DNA from: Stomorhina lunata
Lineage: Eukaryota > Arthropoda > Insecta > Diptera > Rhiniidae
DNA length: 64,000 nt
Direction: 5' to 3'
Assembly (NCBI GenBank): GCA_933228675.1
Contig: OW121740.1
Location: 31,103,632 to 31,167,631, forward strand
Under the pieces are notes generated by a model that was given only the letters and a program-made list of their open reading frames with translations, made no database searches and was not told where the DNA came from. Both the position numbers and the translations under genes were made by a program. This document shows, piece by piece, positions 11,290 to 22,404 of this stretch (positions within the stretch are counted from its first letter, which is position 1; every line of letters begins with the position of its first letter).

Positions 11290-11980
11290 TCAAATAAAAC
11301 AGAAAGTACAAAAGTTTTTTGTTAATTCCGAGTAAGTTTGAATGAATTCCAGCAAATATTTGCAATCCTGTATAATATTTTCGACATAAATACAAAATAA
11401 AGGTGAAAAAAACTTACTTACAAATCTTTAAATAGCACAAAAACAAGGTTTAATATAATAAAAAAAAACCAGACGAAAATTTTTATATTTATTCGAACGT
11501 ATTTGCATTTATTAAAATTTTATTTTATTTTTAATCTTGTTTACAAACAAATACGAGTACATGAGTATTTCATTACTTAAGTTGAAAAATCTTGGAAAGA
11601 ATTTTCTATAAAGAAATAAGTAAAAAAGTAAGTAAAAGCAAATAAATTTAAAAATGCAACTTTAAACTTTTGCTTAAAAGAAATTTAATTTTGTCCAAGG
11701 AAAGTTGAATCAAAAGTTTTATGCGTAGAATGATAGCAAAAAAGGAATTTTATATAAAATCGCTTTTTATTAAAGTTATGTTTGTGGTAAATGTTTAATT
11801 ATTTGAAGAAAATAAAATGATACGAAAGATCAAATCAATAAATAACTTCATAAGGAATTCAATAAAAGAAATGGCTGGAATTGTTGTCTTATATCGTTTT
11901 ATTGCTCCAAAATAAAACGTGATTAATACAAACAAATAACATGAATGTTTTATAAGCTTAGTTCACATAGCAATCATTCT
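11290..11980. other. Spacer, no gene seen
   Basis: AT-rich; no recognised repeat or coding region. Confidence 0.45.
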
Positions 11981-12606
11981 TATACCCTTCACCACCATAG
12001 GTGGAAAGGGTATTATAAGTTTGTGCTGATGTATGTAACGCATGGAAATATTTGTCTAAGACCTACCTTTTAGTAAACCAATAGGCTTAGAATCACTTTC
12101 TGAGTCGATTCGTCCGTCCGTCTGGCAGGCTGGACTCCGATGTAAACCTTGTAATCAAACTACAGTTCGCAATTCTAAAGATAATTTGATGAAATTTGGC
12201 ACAGATCATTTTTTGACAATGGGACCATGGCTATTGAAATTCATCAAAATCGGCCCATTCCCGGAATTGATATATTGGCCTCGAATAGAAATATTTGTTC
12301 ATGAAATTTAAATACAAACTTTTCTTTAAAAACGCACTAAATGAGACAAAAATTACTAAAACGCTCGTAAATCTAAAGATAATGAGAATTTTAAGTTTAT
12401 TTTTTGCATACATAATTTTTGTAACAACCGTACAATTTGCCAAATTTCGGATAATCGGTCCACATTTCACCCTAGCTCTCATATAAGTCCAAATGACGGA
12501 AACAGATTGAATATATAAGTAATAAGTATATAAGAAAATGTTTGTATGATGGCAAAATTTAGCTAATATTTGTCTTTATACTGGAAAAATAACAACTTTG
12601 ACCTTT
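11981..12606 (+). mobile_element. Helentron-A, 3'-truncated
   Basis: Starts TATACCCTTCACCACC with its 5' hairpin (ATACCCTT...AAGGGTAT), has the GTCCGTCCGTCTGG microsatellite near 12,113 and runs to TTTGACCTTTCTC. The subterminal GGTGAAGGGTAT block, hairpin and CTTACTTG are missing. Overlapping frames on both strands at 12,231-12,486 are chance. Confidence 0.8.
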
Positions 12607-13360
12607 CTCTATACAAAAAAAAGTATAAAAGTGCTTATTAAAAAAGTCAACAATTTAATTGTTCGTTCTTTGAACTTCACATATATCTAAGATGTTAAAA
12701 ATTAAAATTGAATGTCCAATAAAAACAAAGAATAATTTAAAAAAACACATTTTGAAAAAGTTGCATAGTGTAATTTTTATCACATAAGAATTACCCCTTA
12801 TATTTTTAGATTTTAAATTGTCATATCGAAATCTGTCTCAATTTGTATTAGTTGCTTTTATTACCTCCCAAACATTCGCCAAATGTGAACTAACCCTCAA
12901 TTTCACCCCAATAACATAAGTATTATTTTAACCATAAACTTTACACTTTGGCACGATTTCCAATAAAATATTGACATAAATCCTTTAAATCAATCACTTT
13001 TAATTTGCTATTAAATGTTCATTTACAAAATGAATGTATCCACATAAATAAATCCACAAAAATACGTTTTATATGAAACATTTAGGTTTTTTAGGAAAAT
13101 AAAATTGTTCATGCAGAAGCAATAACCATTAACCGGTAGCAGTTTTGGCAATACCTAATAAACGTTTAAATGTTAAACATATTTTAAAATATATTCTAGA
13201 CCTTTTCTTAAGGAATCAACATTTACAAATTGCCAACAAGCATACAACGAGTGATAGACGTTTATAAATATATAGTAGTATATGTGTATTCAGATATAAT
13301 GAAAGTTATTTGTATATCGTTAGCTGAAAATAAAAAATATGTAACTAAATTTCTACTGCT
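12607..13360. other. Spacer, no gene seen
   Basis: No coding region or repeat recognised. Confidence 0.45.
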
Positions 13361-14025
13361 TTTTTATACCCACCATCAAAAAGAATGTGGGGTATATTGA
13401 GATTGTCATTCCGTTTGTAATTTCCTTAATATTGGCTCAAAAATCAAAAACGATATATATTCTGAATCCTTATGAAATTCTAAAACAATTGAGCGATGTC
13501 CGTTTGTCTCGCTGAAACTAAGCAAAAACATTCTTCATCTATGAGAAAATTTTAGTATTAAAATTGGGCAAAATCGGTTAACATTTGACCATAGCTCCCG
13601 AATAACCTCGCCTACTCTAATCGCTTATTTGCTAATAAATAACAAACTATAGCAGATATGATGACAAAATTTGGTATACAAAAGTTTTGCATAAGCCCTA
13701 GGCAGCATATAAAATTTCAACAAAATCGGTTCATATTAAGTCATAGCTCCCATACAAAAAACTTACGGAAACAGCCAAAATTTCAAATAAAATACACTCA
13801 AATGCCAATAAATCTAAAACTATAACACATTTAGCCGCTAAATTTATCACGAGGAGGTCTTATGCCAATGCCAACGAGTGTGCAAAATTTTGTCACAATC
13901 GGTCACCATTTGACCATAGCTCCCATATAAAAAACTTACGGAAACACAAAAATACAAAAAGAAAAGGGGGTTTATGTCCGTCTGTCCGTCAGATAAAAGC
14001 GAGTTAGCGCCATAACGAAAGGGGT

Positions 14026-14072
14026 CCTTCTTCTTCTGTTATCCTTGACTCCCAGTGGAGCATAGGGCCTCA
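14026..14072 (-). mobile_element. Ultra-short LINE-tail retroposon with target duplication
   Basis: A 47-bp insert in Helentron-B. On the minus strand it runs from GAGGCCCTATGCTCCACTGG to GATAACAGAAGAAGG. It is flanked by the direct duplication AACGAAAGGGGT at 14,014-14,025 and 14,073-14,084. Uninserted copies of the site (ATAACGCCTAAACGAAAGGA) exist in other B elements. Confidence 0.8.
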
Positions 14073-15021
14073 AACGAAAGGGGTTACATCAACCAAATTT
14101 TACAAAAAGAAGTCTTATGTGAATGCCATCCAGTGTGCGAAATTTTGTTACAATCGGTTACTATATGACCATAGCTCCCATATAAAAAAAATTACAGAAA
14201 CACAAAAATACAAAAAGAAAATACGGTTTATGTCCGTATTTCCGACAGAGAAAAGCGAGATAGCTCCTTAACAACAAGAGCTAGTGAGACAAAATTTAAA
14301 AGAAGTATCTTCGATATGTTATAGAAACTGTGTGCTGAAAATTGGTAAAATCGGTTCACATTTAGGTAGAGCTCCCATATAACCCTGCCCCGGGAATCAC
14401 ATTTATGCTGATAAATTGAATAAAATTGTAAAATCTATAGCTACTAAATTTAGAACGGAGAAGTTTTATGCAACTTTCAGTAAGTATGTCAAATTTTATA
14501 GGAATCGGTCCATTTTTGACCATAGCTTTCATATAAAAATCGCTCCCAGTATCCACTTAAATGCCACAAACGCCAGTTTACAGCTATTAAATTATAAACT
14601 ATGCCAGCTATGGCCACTAAATTTTGCACAAATAAACTTTATGTTAATACCAGCCAGTATATAAAATCTTGTAACAATCGGTCAACATTTGGCTATAGTT
14701 CTTATATATATATATAACGTCCCCTTTTTTATCTACAATCAAAAAGATTTGGAGGTACATTCAGTATATTAAGATTGCATCTACGAAATTAGATAGCTAT
14801 CAATCAATGTTAGGTCCAGACTTTATACACGGTAGATGCATTAGGAACTCCTAACAAAATATATGAACCTGCCGTGTTGCTATCAAGATGTTTATGGCAC
14901 AACGAAACAGCTTATTAATGTAAAACTATATTCGGTTATGGAACAGCATTTAGTCCAAGGTAAATACTTGGGAAATCACTTAGATGCTTTAAATAGTAAC
15001 TATACTAGTGCAACCGAATTT

Positions 15022-15067
15022 CTTCTTCTGTTATCCTTGACTCCCAGTGGAGCATTGGGCCTCAAAA
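15022..15067 (-). mobile_element. Ultra-short LINE-tail retroposon, second copy
   Basis: Same sequence as the insert at 14,026 and the same 5' point (GAGGCCCAATGCTCC), ending in GAAGAAG. It splits the B sequence CCGAATTTAGTCC and repeats ATTT on both sides. Uninserted versions occur at 31,330 and 37,735. Confidence 0.75.
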
Positions 15068-15191
15068 ATTTAGTCCAAATATATTACCAACAATACCACA
15101 TTTGGACAACATTTTGAATTAGCTGCACTCTCGTACAGCTTAATGGTGGGTATACAAGATTCGGCACAGCCGAATATAACACTCTTACTTG

Positions 15192-16439
15192 TTTATATTG
15201 AACCGAAATACTTATGTCTCTCATTTATTATGACTAATTTTGAAATAATGAATTAACATTATCAAAAACTTTGGTTCTATTAATGGGACTTTTACATTTC
15301 AGCTGTTGATATGTATGTATTTATAAATATTATGTATTTGTATGGGTATTAATTTTAAGATCCATAGGTATATTATGTCTTTCCAGTTGAGTGTATTTAA
15401 TGTATTTCCTTAAGTTTCAATGAGTAGCCTGAAATCTTTTGTACTTTACTAAGTCTTCGACATCAAACGTTATACAGTGATGGCAAAAACTATATAATTA
15501 TTAATGAATTGAGTTCCCATTTATCCACACAAAATCCCTTTATTGTGAGAAAATTACATCTCAGTCGACGTTCTATCTGGCTAGAATTTCGGTCTCAAAA
15601 AAACATTAAGTAAGATTATCGATGGGAAAGTAAGATACGCACTCGTGATGTACAGACCTGTCATTCTCTGGGCCCTTTCATAAGGTATATGGGTTAATTT
15701 ATTGTCCCCACTGTAAACTTAAAAGGATATTTATATATGAATATAATAAATATAAGCACAGACATATCTAAACAAATACAACATGATATAAGGTCAAAAC
15801 CTTAAAATTACAATATAAGTATAATTGATATTTAAAAGTAAATTTTTGGGTTAAATGTTTTGTAAAATGACATTTTGTGACACAAAGAGGACATAGGACA
15901 TACGAATAGGACATTACGAATGCTTCATAAATTCTTTACGATTTCTTTGCAGAATTTTGATACAAAAAACACAATTAATTTGAAACATGTGTAGAATATC
16001 ATGATACATGTGTAAATATTATTTTATATATAAATATTTATTTACACTTTTTGAATGTAATGTATGTACTAATGTATATGCAGACGTTATATATTGCAAA
16101 AACAAATTAAGATATTCAAACATAAGACTTTTGTAAATATTTTATGATATTATTAAAAATCATAAAGCATTTGACCTCTACATAAAAAAAGATTAAAAGA
16201 GACATTTGTTACAAAAATACGATTAAATTTTAAATTTATTTGGAACCATAAAATCCTTAAGATAAATAAATGTTAAGCTTTTTGAAAAAAAGTTTAAGAA
16301 AAATACATAAAATGCATTTGTATAGATATAAATATGTTTATAATTTGCAGACTTTAAGATCAGGTTATGCCCTAATACGATCATGCTGATAACACAGTGC
16401 CACAATAGTTTTTGGACCTGAACGAAATAAAATAAACAT
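15192..16439. other. Spacer, no gene seen
   Basis: No recognisable gene or repeat. A minus-strand frame at 16,223-16,405 has no features of a real protein. Confidence 0.45.
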
Positions 16440-16650
16440 GAAACTAGATGTCGAGAAAATCATGTTTTAAAAGATTTTCTTCTACTTGGGCTTTCCATCG
16501 AATTTTTGGACACCCTCTTATACGAGTTCCCTCAGGATCATTATCGAACACTTTTCATGCCGCAGTATTTTCATCCAGTCGCATAACATGTCTTAACCCA
16601 CGCACCCACTGTTGCTTAATTTAAGCGCATTATGTCTTTGTCAGCGTATA
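16440..16650 (-). pseudogene. LINE ORF2 C-terminal tail, copy 1
   Basis: Minus-strand translation gives LRHVMRLDENTAA, then KVFDNDPEGTRIRGCPKIRW. This matches the conserved C-terminal tail of insect endonuclease/RT LINE proteins (LGHVVRMDEDAPARKVFD-type). A stop codon interrupts it after TAA. It lies 3' of the RT pieces at 19.0-20.4 kb in the right order and strand, so it is part of the same degenerate element. Confidence 0.7.
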
Positions 16651-18061
16651 AAGAAAATCTGACAAAATCTTACTATCACTTAACGATTTATTTTTTTTTG
16701 AAATTTGAACGATTCTTTGATTTTTAATTTCTATTAGAAATCTTACGATCGCTTTAATCTTACAATACTACGATCTGCGATACTACGATCACTTAACGAT
16801 CACAATTTTTTTTTTTGAAATCTAAAAGATTTTTGGATTTTCAGTCGCTTAAATTTTCTATTTAAATCTTACGATCGCTTAAATCTTACAATACTACGAT
16901 ACTACGATCTACGATCTACGATACTACGATCACTTAACGATCACAATTTTTTTTTTGAAATCTAAACGATTTTTGGATTTTCAGTCGCTTAAATTTTCTA
17001 TTTAAATCTTACGATCGCTTCAATCTTATGAATAATAAGTTTGCTAAACAAAATATGACTAAATCTTTTATGAAATCAATCATTAATTTTTTTTTAGAAA
17101 ATCGTAAGATTAATAATTTTTTCATAGAAAATCTGACGATCGCTTGATTTTTCTTTAAACTATATTTTCCATTCTGGCTACAATTAAGACACCATCTAGA
17201 AGAACTGATGGTGTCTTAATTGTTTTATAGAAAATCCAATGATCACTTGACATTTCTATAAAAACCTCAAGATTATCATAATTTTTAAACATTTTTTAAA
17301 GAAAAAAACGGAGTATTAACTAAATTTAAACAAAAAATATTTTTTATGAAAATCTTGAGTTTTTAATAGAATTCATGGTTCATTCAATGTCGATACTCAT
17401 TGTTGACGCAGACTGGTCCAAAGATATTTCAACAAGTTCTATTATCGAACACGAGGATCATTATCGAACACTTTTCATGTTGGAGTATTTTCATTCATTC
17501 GCACAAAATGTTTTAGCCCACGCAGCCGCTGTTGCTTAATACGTTTGACTATGCCCATGTCAGTGTATAAAGAAAATCTGACAAAATCTTACGATCACTT
17601 AATGATCACGTTTAAATTTTTTATTATAGATCATACGATCGCTTTAATCTTATGAATAATACAGTTTGCTAAAGAGAATTTCACAAAATATTACAATCGT
17701 TTAACGATCACAATTTTTTGAAATTAAAACTATTTTTAGATTTTCAATCGCTTAAATTTTCCATTAGAAACCTTACGAATTATGAATTATACAGTTTGCT
17801 AAAGAAAATATGACAAAATCTTTTATGAAATCAATCATTAAAGTTTTTTTTAGAAAATCGGAAGATCAATAATTTTTTCATAGAAAATCTGACGATCACT
17901 TGATTTTTCTTTAAACTATATTTTCCATTCTGGCTACCATTAAGACACCATCTAGAAGAACTGATGGTGTCTTAATTGTTTTATAGAAAATCCAACGATC
18001 GCTTGACATTTCTATAAAAACCTCAAGATTATCATAATTTTTAAACATTTTTTAAAGAAAA
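16650..18061. repeat. Duplicated AT-rich block with CGATCACTTAACGATC repeats
   Basis: Diverged tandem units with ACGATCACTTAACGATCACA, TTTTGAAAT and CTTACGATCGCTT. Two larger copies are visible: the first ends at about 17,435 and the second continues to 18,061 and then from 18,867 to 18,990. Each has a 14-16-bp perfect hairpin, CAATTAAGACACCATC against its complement, at 17,181-17,222 and 17,939-17,976. The block separates the LINE tail from its RT. Confidence 0.7.
17436..17580 (-). pseudogene. LINE ORF2 C-terminal tail, copy 2
   Basis: Minus-strand translation gives VKRIKQQRLRGLKHFVRMNE followed by NTPT, a stop and KVFDNDPR. It corresponds to copy 1 and to the usual VKRIKQQRLRWLGHVVRMDE block. 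The pair arose from a tandem duplication of the tail plus the AT-rich block. Confidence 0.7.
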
Positions 18062-18866
18062 CAAGTAAGAAAGTTCTATAGTCGGTCAAGACCGACCATA
18101 CGATACCCTTCACCACTAAGGGCAAAGGTGTTCTTTTTCCTGTACAAAGACAAATATTTACTAAATTTTGCCATCATACAAACATATTCTCAAAACCTGT
18201 TTATTTAAGCTGTTTCCGCCATTTGGACTTATATAAGAGGTAGGGTCAAATGTGGACCGATTATCTCGAAATTTAGCAAATTGATTATAGTTGTTACAAA
18301 AATTATGTATGCGAAAAATAAACTTAAAATTCTCATTATCTTCGGATTTACGAGCGTTTTAGTGATTTTTGTCGTATTTATTATTTAGTTTTGAGTAAAA
18401 AGTTTGTATGGGAGCTATGGTCAAACGTGGACCGATTTTAACGAAATTTGGTACAGTGATTTATGTTTACATAAGCAGTATTTGTTTTAAATTTCATGAA
18501 AAAATATTGATTTTTTTGGCCAATATATCAATTCCGGGAAGTTGAACCTATGGGAGCTACCATAAATAATTGACCGATTTTGACGAATTTCAATTGCCAT
18601 GGTCCCATTATCTAAAAAATGATCTGTGCCAAATTTCATCAAATTATATTTAGAATTGTGACCTGTAGTTTGATTACAAGGTTTACATGGGGGTCCGGCC
18701 AGCCAGCCAGACGGACGGACGGACGGACATCCCTAAATCGACTCAGAAAGTGATTCTAGGCCTATTGGTATACTAAAAGATGGGTCTAGGACAAATATTT
18801 CTATGCGTTACATACATCAGCACAAACTTATAATATCCTTTCCACCTATGGTGGTGAAGGGTATAA
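18062..18866 (-). mobile_element. Helentron-A, full length, with in-window empty site
   Basis: Ends are CTTACTTG next to TTTTC, and TATACCC next to TTTACTCC-like sequence (read on the minus strand). The duplicated block at 17,300-17,345 is the uninserted form: AAAGAAAAAAACGGAGTATT there, against AAAGAAAA / CAAGTAAG...GGGTATAA / AAACGGAGTATT here. No target duplication is created, as expected for rolling-circle insertion in a T run. Internal traits: 3' hairpin GTCGGTC-AA-GACCGAC and a GGACGGACGGAC microsatellite near 18,710. Confidence 0.9.
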
Positions 18867-18959
18867 AAACGGAGTATTAATTAAATTTAAACAAAAATTA
18901 TTTTTTATGGAAATCTTGAGTTTTTAATAGGATTCATGGTTCATTCAATGTCGATACTC

Positions 18960-19260
18960 TTTGTTGACGCAGACTGGTCCAAAGATATTTCCTAGAATTT
19001 TCGTCTCAAACGCTCCAAGAATGGCTTTATCTGCTTATGCAAGTGTCCATGATTCAGCACCGTATAATAATACTGGTAGGGTAAGCGTTTTATAGAGCAT
19101 AATTTTAGTTTTTACGGCCAAATAGCATCGATTGAAAAGTATGATTCTACGTTCGATTTCGAAGATTATATCATTGTTGACGTTCACATCGGTACCAAGA
19201 TATACAATTTCTTTAACAACCTCTAAGCTATAGTTCTCAAATGACACGTTTGATCCAATT
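18960..19260 (-). pseudogene. LINE reverse transcriptase, C-terminal part
   Basis: Minus-strand frame 19,247-19,035 reads EIVYLGTDVNVNNDI, EIERRIILFNRCYLAVKTK, IMLYKTLTLPVLLYGAESWT. The YLG, EI-RRI, NRCY and LY-TL--PVLLYGAE(S/A)W blocks are conserved downstream of the RT palm in many insect non-LTR elements. The frame opens and closes within the domain, so it is a relic. The clade (RTE-like or another EN/RT type) cannot be settled by eye. Confidence 0.8.
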
Positions 19261-19772
19261 TATGGGTCTGTCTGGCTGTAGAAACTATCAGTTTTATTTT
19301 TAATACTTAACAGTTAGACCCATTTTGTTTGATTCCATCTCAAAACTGGAAAAGGTGGCAGTTACATCCCTGAATATCAATGTCATCTGCAAACGCGAGC
19401 ATCATATGTTTTCTATAAAAATTGTATTGTAAAGATCTGGTCAGGCATTAAGTTACCCGGTCTAAAGCCACATTGGTACGCCTCAATTACTTCCTTAACT
19501 CGATAGAATCTTATATGCAATTGAAAGGAGGCTTATCCCTCTATAATTTGCACATACAAATTTATCTCCTATTTTGTGCACTGGACATTTCAAAATATTC
19601 TCCCTTAGCTCATCACCTCAAGCTCTGCTGGCAAGCCATCGACGCTATTGCAGTTCTAACCTCATTCTGGTTGGGTGGTTGACATATTATGCCGTCATCG
19701 TTGATTTGTTCATGCGTACCATCTTGGTCGCTTTCATTTGCAACCAACAACTTGCAAAAGTTTTCCTAGTTT
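19261..19772 (-). pseudogene. LINE reverse transcriptase palm with FADD motif
   Basis: Minus-strand reading gives the catalytic block MMLAFADDIDIQG (ATG at 19,405-19,403); FADD is a variant of the usual YADD. Upstream, [19 protein letters not shown] (around 19,560-19,500) matches the [10 protein letters not shown] block, and NEVRTAI-like and SMACQQ blocks lie near 19,670-19,620. Several stops and frameshifts separate them. Plus-strand frames at 19,473-19,795 are shadows. Confidence 0.75.
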
Positions 19773-20126
19773 TCATACGCTTTCTCTATCTGTAACCAGA
19801 TCTCCTTGGTCGTCCTTACAGGAAAAGATACAGCTGCCATAAACATCCGTCTGGCGCTTAGCTTTTTGGTAAAATTTGGGTACTTCATTTTGATTCAATC
19901 TCCTTAAACACACGCCTCTCCATCTCTTTCGTTTTTCTTCCCTCTCTGTCTCTCGATATCTTTCAAAAGATCCACAAGTAGCTACTGATTGCAGAGTTGC
20001 CCCGTTGACCGCATTTTTCTCAGAAGTGTCGTTGTGGCACTTCTCGTCGTACCAAGAGTTTTTAGGATGAGGGATTTGGATTTGGCAGACTTCATGGAGT
20101 TGGCAATATGTTGCCATAGCGTGCAA
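19773..20126 (-). pseudogene. LINE linker between endonuclease and RT
   Basis: The longest surviving frame of the element, 117 codons. It has NSWYDEKCHNDTSEKNA, LQSVAT, RYRETEREEKRKRW, EVPKFYQKAKRQTD and DQGDLVTDRESV. These correspond to the WYDEEC, RYRE-REEKR and ARKFYQ-VKR blocks usual between the EN and RT domains of this LINE type, with internal shortening near the RKRW segment. It is collinear with the flanking EN and RT fragments. Confidence 0.8.
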
Positions 20127-20239
20127 ATGTCGTTTGAGAATTAGTTTTTCTCTCTTAGTAACTGAGTTGCTCGTTTGGAGTAATCAGTGGCAACCTGCTG
20201 AGATTAAAGTTTTTTTATATCATATCTCCTTTGCGTTTT

Positions 20240-20389
20240 AGCTTGAACGTTCCTCGATACCCTTAAATGTGTTCTCACCTTGGTTACAACAAGGTAATGT
20301 TCGGAGTCCCTGTTAGCTCCTTGCATGGAACGCACATCCAAAACACATGAGTGTCTTCCATCAACTAAATACAATTTGGTTTTGGAACA
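20240..20389 (-). pseudogene. LINE apurinic-like endonuclease, C-terminal end
   Basis: Minus-strand reading gives VDGRHSCVLDVRSMQGANRD, then SEHYLVVTKVRTHLRV. The family usually has SDHYLV, whose Asp-His pair is catalytic; here Asp is replaced by Glu. The upstream part of the domain is cut by the foldback element that starts at 20,390. Confidence 0.75.
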
Positions 20390-21733
20390 AGTCTAGATCA
20401 GGTGAACTGCACCGATTTTTTTGAAATTTTTTTTTTCTGATAGGGACTTTAAATAGCTTTTGTTTGAAACTCTTTTTATGGGCAAGAAACTTTTGGTTTG
20501 GGAGATATAGTGGTTTAAAGTTCCGAAATATAAGTAGGTATATCTCTCTTAATGTAGGACCGATTGCAGCAATATGTATGTCATGTGAAAGTGCACCGAA
20601 ATATCTTTCAGATAAGATAATTAGTTTTACCTTTTATTAACCCATTAAGGAACTATCAAGAAAAATATTAATTTTTAGCCTTAGTTTTTTAGCAAAAATG
20701 TCCATATCTCGAAAACTGGTCGATATAACGTAATCAAATGATATATGGATTTAAGTAGTCAACCTTTTAGGCTTTCATCTGATATTTATGGTTGGCTCTT
20801 ATCTGTTAAGATAACAAAGATATTAAGGTTCAAAGTTGATTTTTTTATCTTTCATTTTTAAAGTCTAGTTTAATTAATGCATTAAGCAACTATTAAAAAA
20901 ATATTGAATTTTACTATTGGTTTTTGTAAAACAATGTCCATTTCTCAAAAACCCATCAATATGACATAATCAAATGAAGTACAAATTTAAGAATCTAACA
21001 TATTAAGCTTTTATCTGATATCAATAGTTACCGCATATCTTTTAAGATAACAAACATGTAAATGTTTAAAGGAAAATATTTTTTTCTTATCTGTTTAAAA
21101 ATGTAGTAAGCGCCGCAGGCGAAAAATTATTTCAAAAAAATCGCGCGATTTTTTTGAAATAATTTTTCAAAATAAATTTTTATTTAACTTTAACCATTAA
21201 TTTAAAAAAAAAGTAGGAAGCGCCGCAGGCGAAAAATTATTTCAAAAAAATCGCGCCTGCGGCGAAATTTTTATTTAACTTTATCCATTAATGTTAAAAA
21301 CAAAAATTCTTAAAATTGAAAGTTCTTTATGGGCTATAAAAATGTTTAAAATCGACACAGTTCAATTAAACTATACTTAAAAAATGAAAGATAAAAAAAT
21401 CAACTTTAAACCCCAATATCTTTGTTATCTTAAAAGATATCAGCTAATTATTAGTATCAGATGAAAGCTTAAATGGTCTACACATCATTGGATTACGTTA
21501 TATCGGTCAGTTTTCGAGATATGGACATTTTCGCTAAAAAACCAAGGGTAAAATTTAACATTTGTTGATTATTAAGAGTAATAAATCGATTTATACTTCG
21601 GAACTTTAAAGCACTGTATCTCCTAAACTAAAAGGTTCTTGCCAAAAATTTGTATACTAGTGTTCTTAAAATTAAAAGTTCTTTATGGGCTATAAAAATT
21701 TTTAAGATCGGTGCGGTTCACCTGAACTAGACT
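20390..21733. mobile_element. 1.34-kb foldback element inserted in the LINE
   Basis: Terminal inverted repeats begin AGTCTAGATCAGGTGAAC at the left and AGTCTAGTTCAGGTGAAC at the right, then GCACCGAT. Complementarity continues through much of the element: TGTCCATATCTCGAAAACTG near 20,699 faces its complement near 21,530, and TATCTTTGTTATCTTAA-type blocks also pair. The centre (21,100-21,270) has nested GCGCCGCAGGCGAAAAATTA palindromes. No ORF of note. I see no clear target duplication. It splits the endonuclease region of the LINE. Confidence 0.75.
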
Positions 21734-22020
21734 AAAGCCGACAACATCCATCAACTGGATCAGAGCACCTGGTCCTCAAATAGTAGTCAACATTGTTCAT
21801 AGTATCTGATTTTTTCGGTTACTACTGGTTTATTACTGACAAATGTTTTTATCGTTGTTATGCCAAAACTCGCGGTACTAGTTTGATGACTGTTTTAGCT
21901 GCAACTAACGTAGCCACGAGGAGGTAAGTGTCCACAGTTAAGATGAAGGATATACCAAGATAAGTCTGGGTTTACCAAATTAAACTAATCAGCACCGTTG
22001 CTTGGTATACAATATCACCT
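21734..22020 (-). pseudogene. LINE 5' region fragment
   Basis: The stretch around 21,910-22,010 (CACGAGGAGGTAAGTGTCCA, then AAGATGAAGGATA, TTACCAAATTAA, GCTTGGTAT) matches 57,910-58,010 block by block. Position and strand put it 5' of the endonuclease relic. No reading frame survives. Confidence 0.5.
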
Positions 22021-22133
22021 ACATCACCCCTTAGAATCACTCACTGAGTCGATTTAACCATGTCAGTCCGTCCGACCGTTTGTCTGGAAGGTTGGCTAAA
22101 CTCCTATGCAAAGCTCGTAATTAAAGTACAACT

Positions 22134-22224
22134 CGCTATTCTATAGTCTATAGAATAGCGTACCAAATTTATCTGTATCAAATTTTCTATAGACTATAGA
22201 AAATTTGATACAGATAAATTTGGT
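22134..22224. repeat. Two adjacent near-perfect palindromes
   Basis: Palindrome 1: arms CGCTATTCTATAG and its complement around a single T (22,134-22,160). Palindrome 2: 31-bp perfect arms at 22,162-22,192 and 22,194-22,224 around a single A. The paralogous copy at 22,555-22,605 has only one pass of the sequence (ATTCTATAGACAATTTGATA). Confidence 0.95.
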
Positions 22225-22367
22225 TTAGATAATTAATTTGGCTGTAAGGCTATTGGTATTGAAATTGGTCAAAATTGGTCTATTATTTCTGGTACCTCTC
22301 TAAGTTCTCACTTCCCAGAATTGAGTTATCGGCCACATGTAATCTACCTTTCGGATTTTTCATTTCT

Positions 22368-22404
22368 TCTTCTTCTTCTGTTATCCTTGACTCCCAGTGG
22401 AGCA
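22368..22404 (-). mobile_element. Short LINE-tail retroposon copy
   Basis: Reads TATGCTCCACTGGGAGTCAA then GGATAACAGAAGAAGAAGAA on the minus strand. A duplicate made with its surroundings lies at 22,735-22,782 with a longer GAA tail. Confidence 0.7.

Larger units (their letters stand above)
13361..15191 (+). mobile_element. Helentron-B, full length
   Basis: Starts TTTTTATACCCACCATCAAA with a 5' hairpin (TATACCC...GGGGTATA) and ends GGTGGGTATACAAG, hairpin ATTCGGC-ACA-GCCGAAT, CTCTTACTTG. The body consists of diverged ~150-200-bp paragraphs, each with AATCGGTTCACATTTGACC and ATAGCTCCCATATAAAA, and carries GTCCGTCTGTCCGTCAG microsatellite seeds. The paragraph motif is also in Helentron-A, so A and B are related. 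Two very short retroposed inserts lie inside it. The frame at 14,863-15,117 is chance. Confidence 0.85.
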
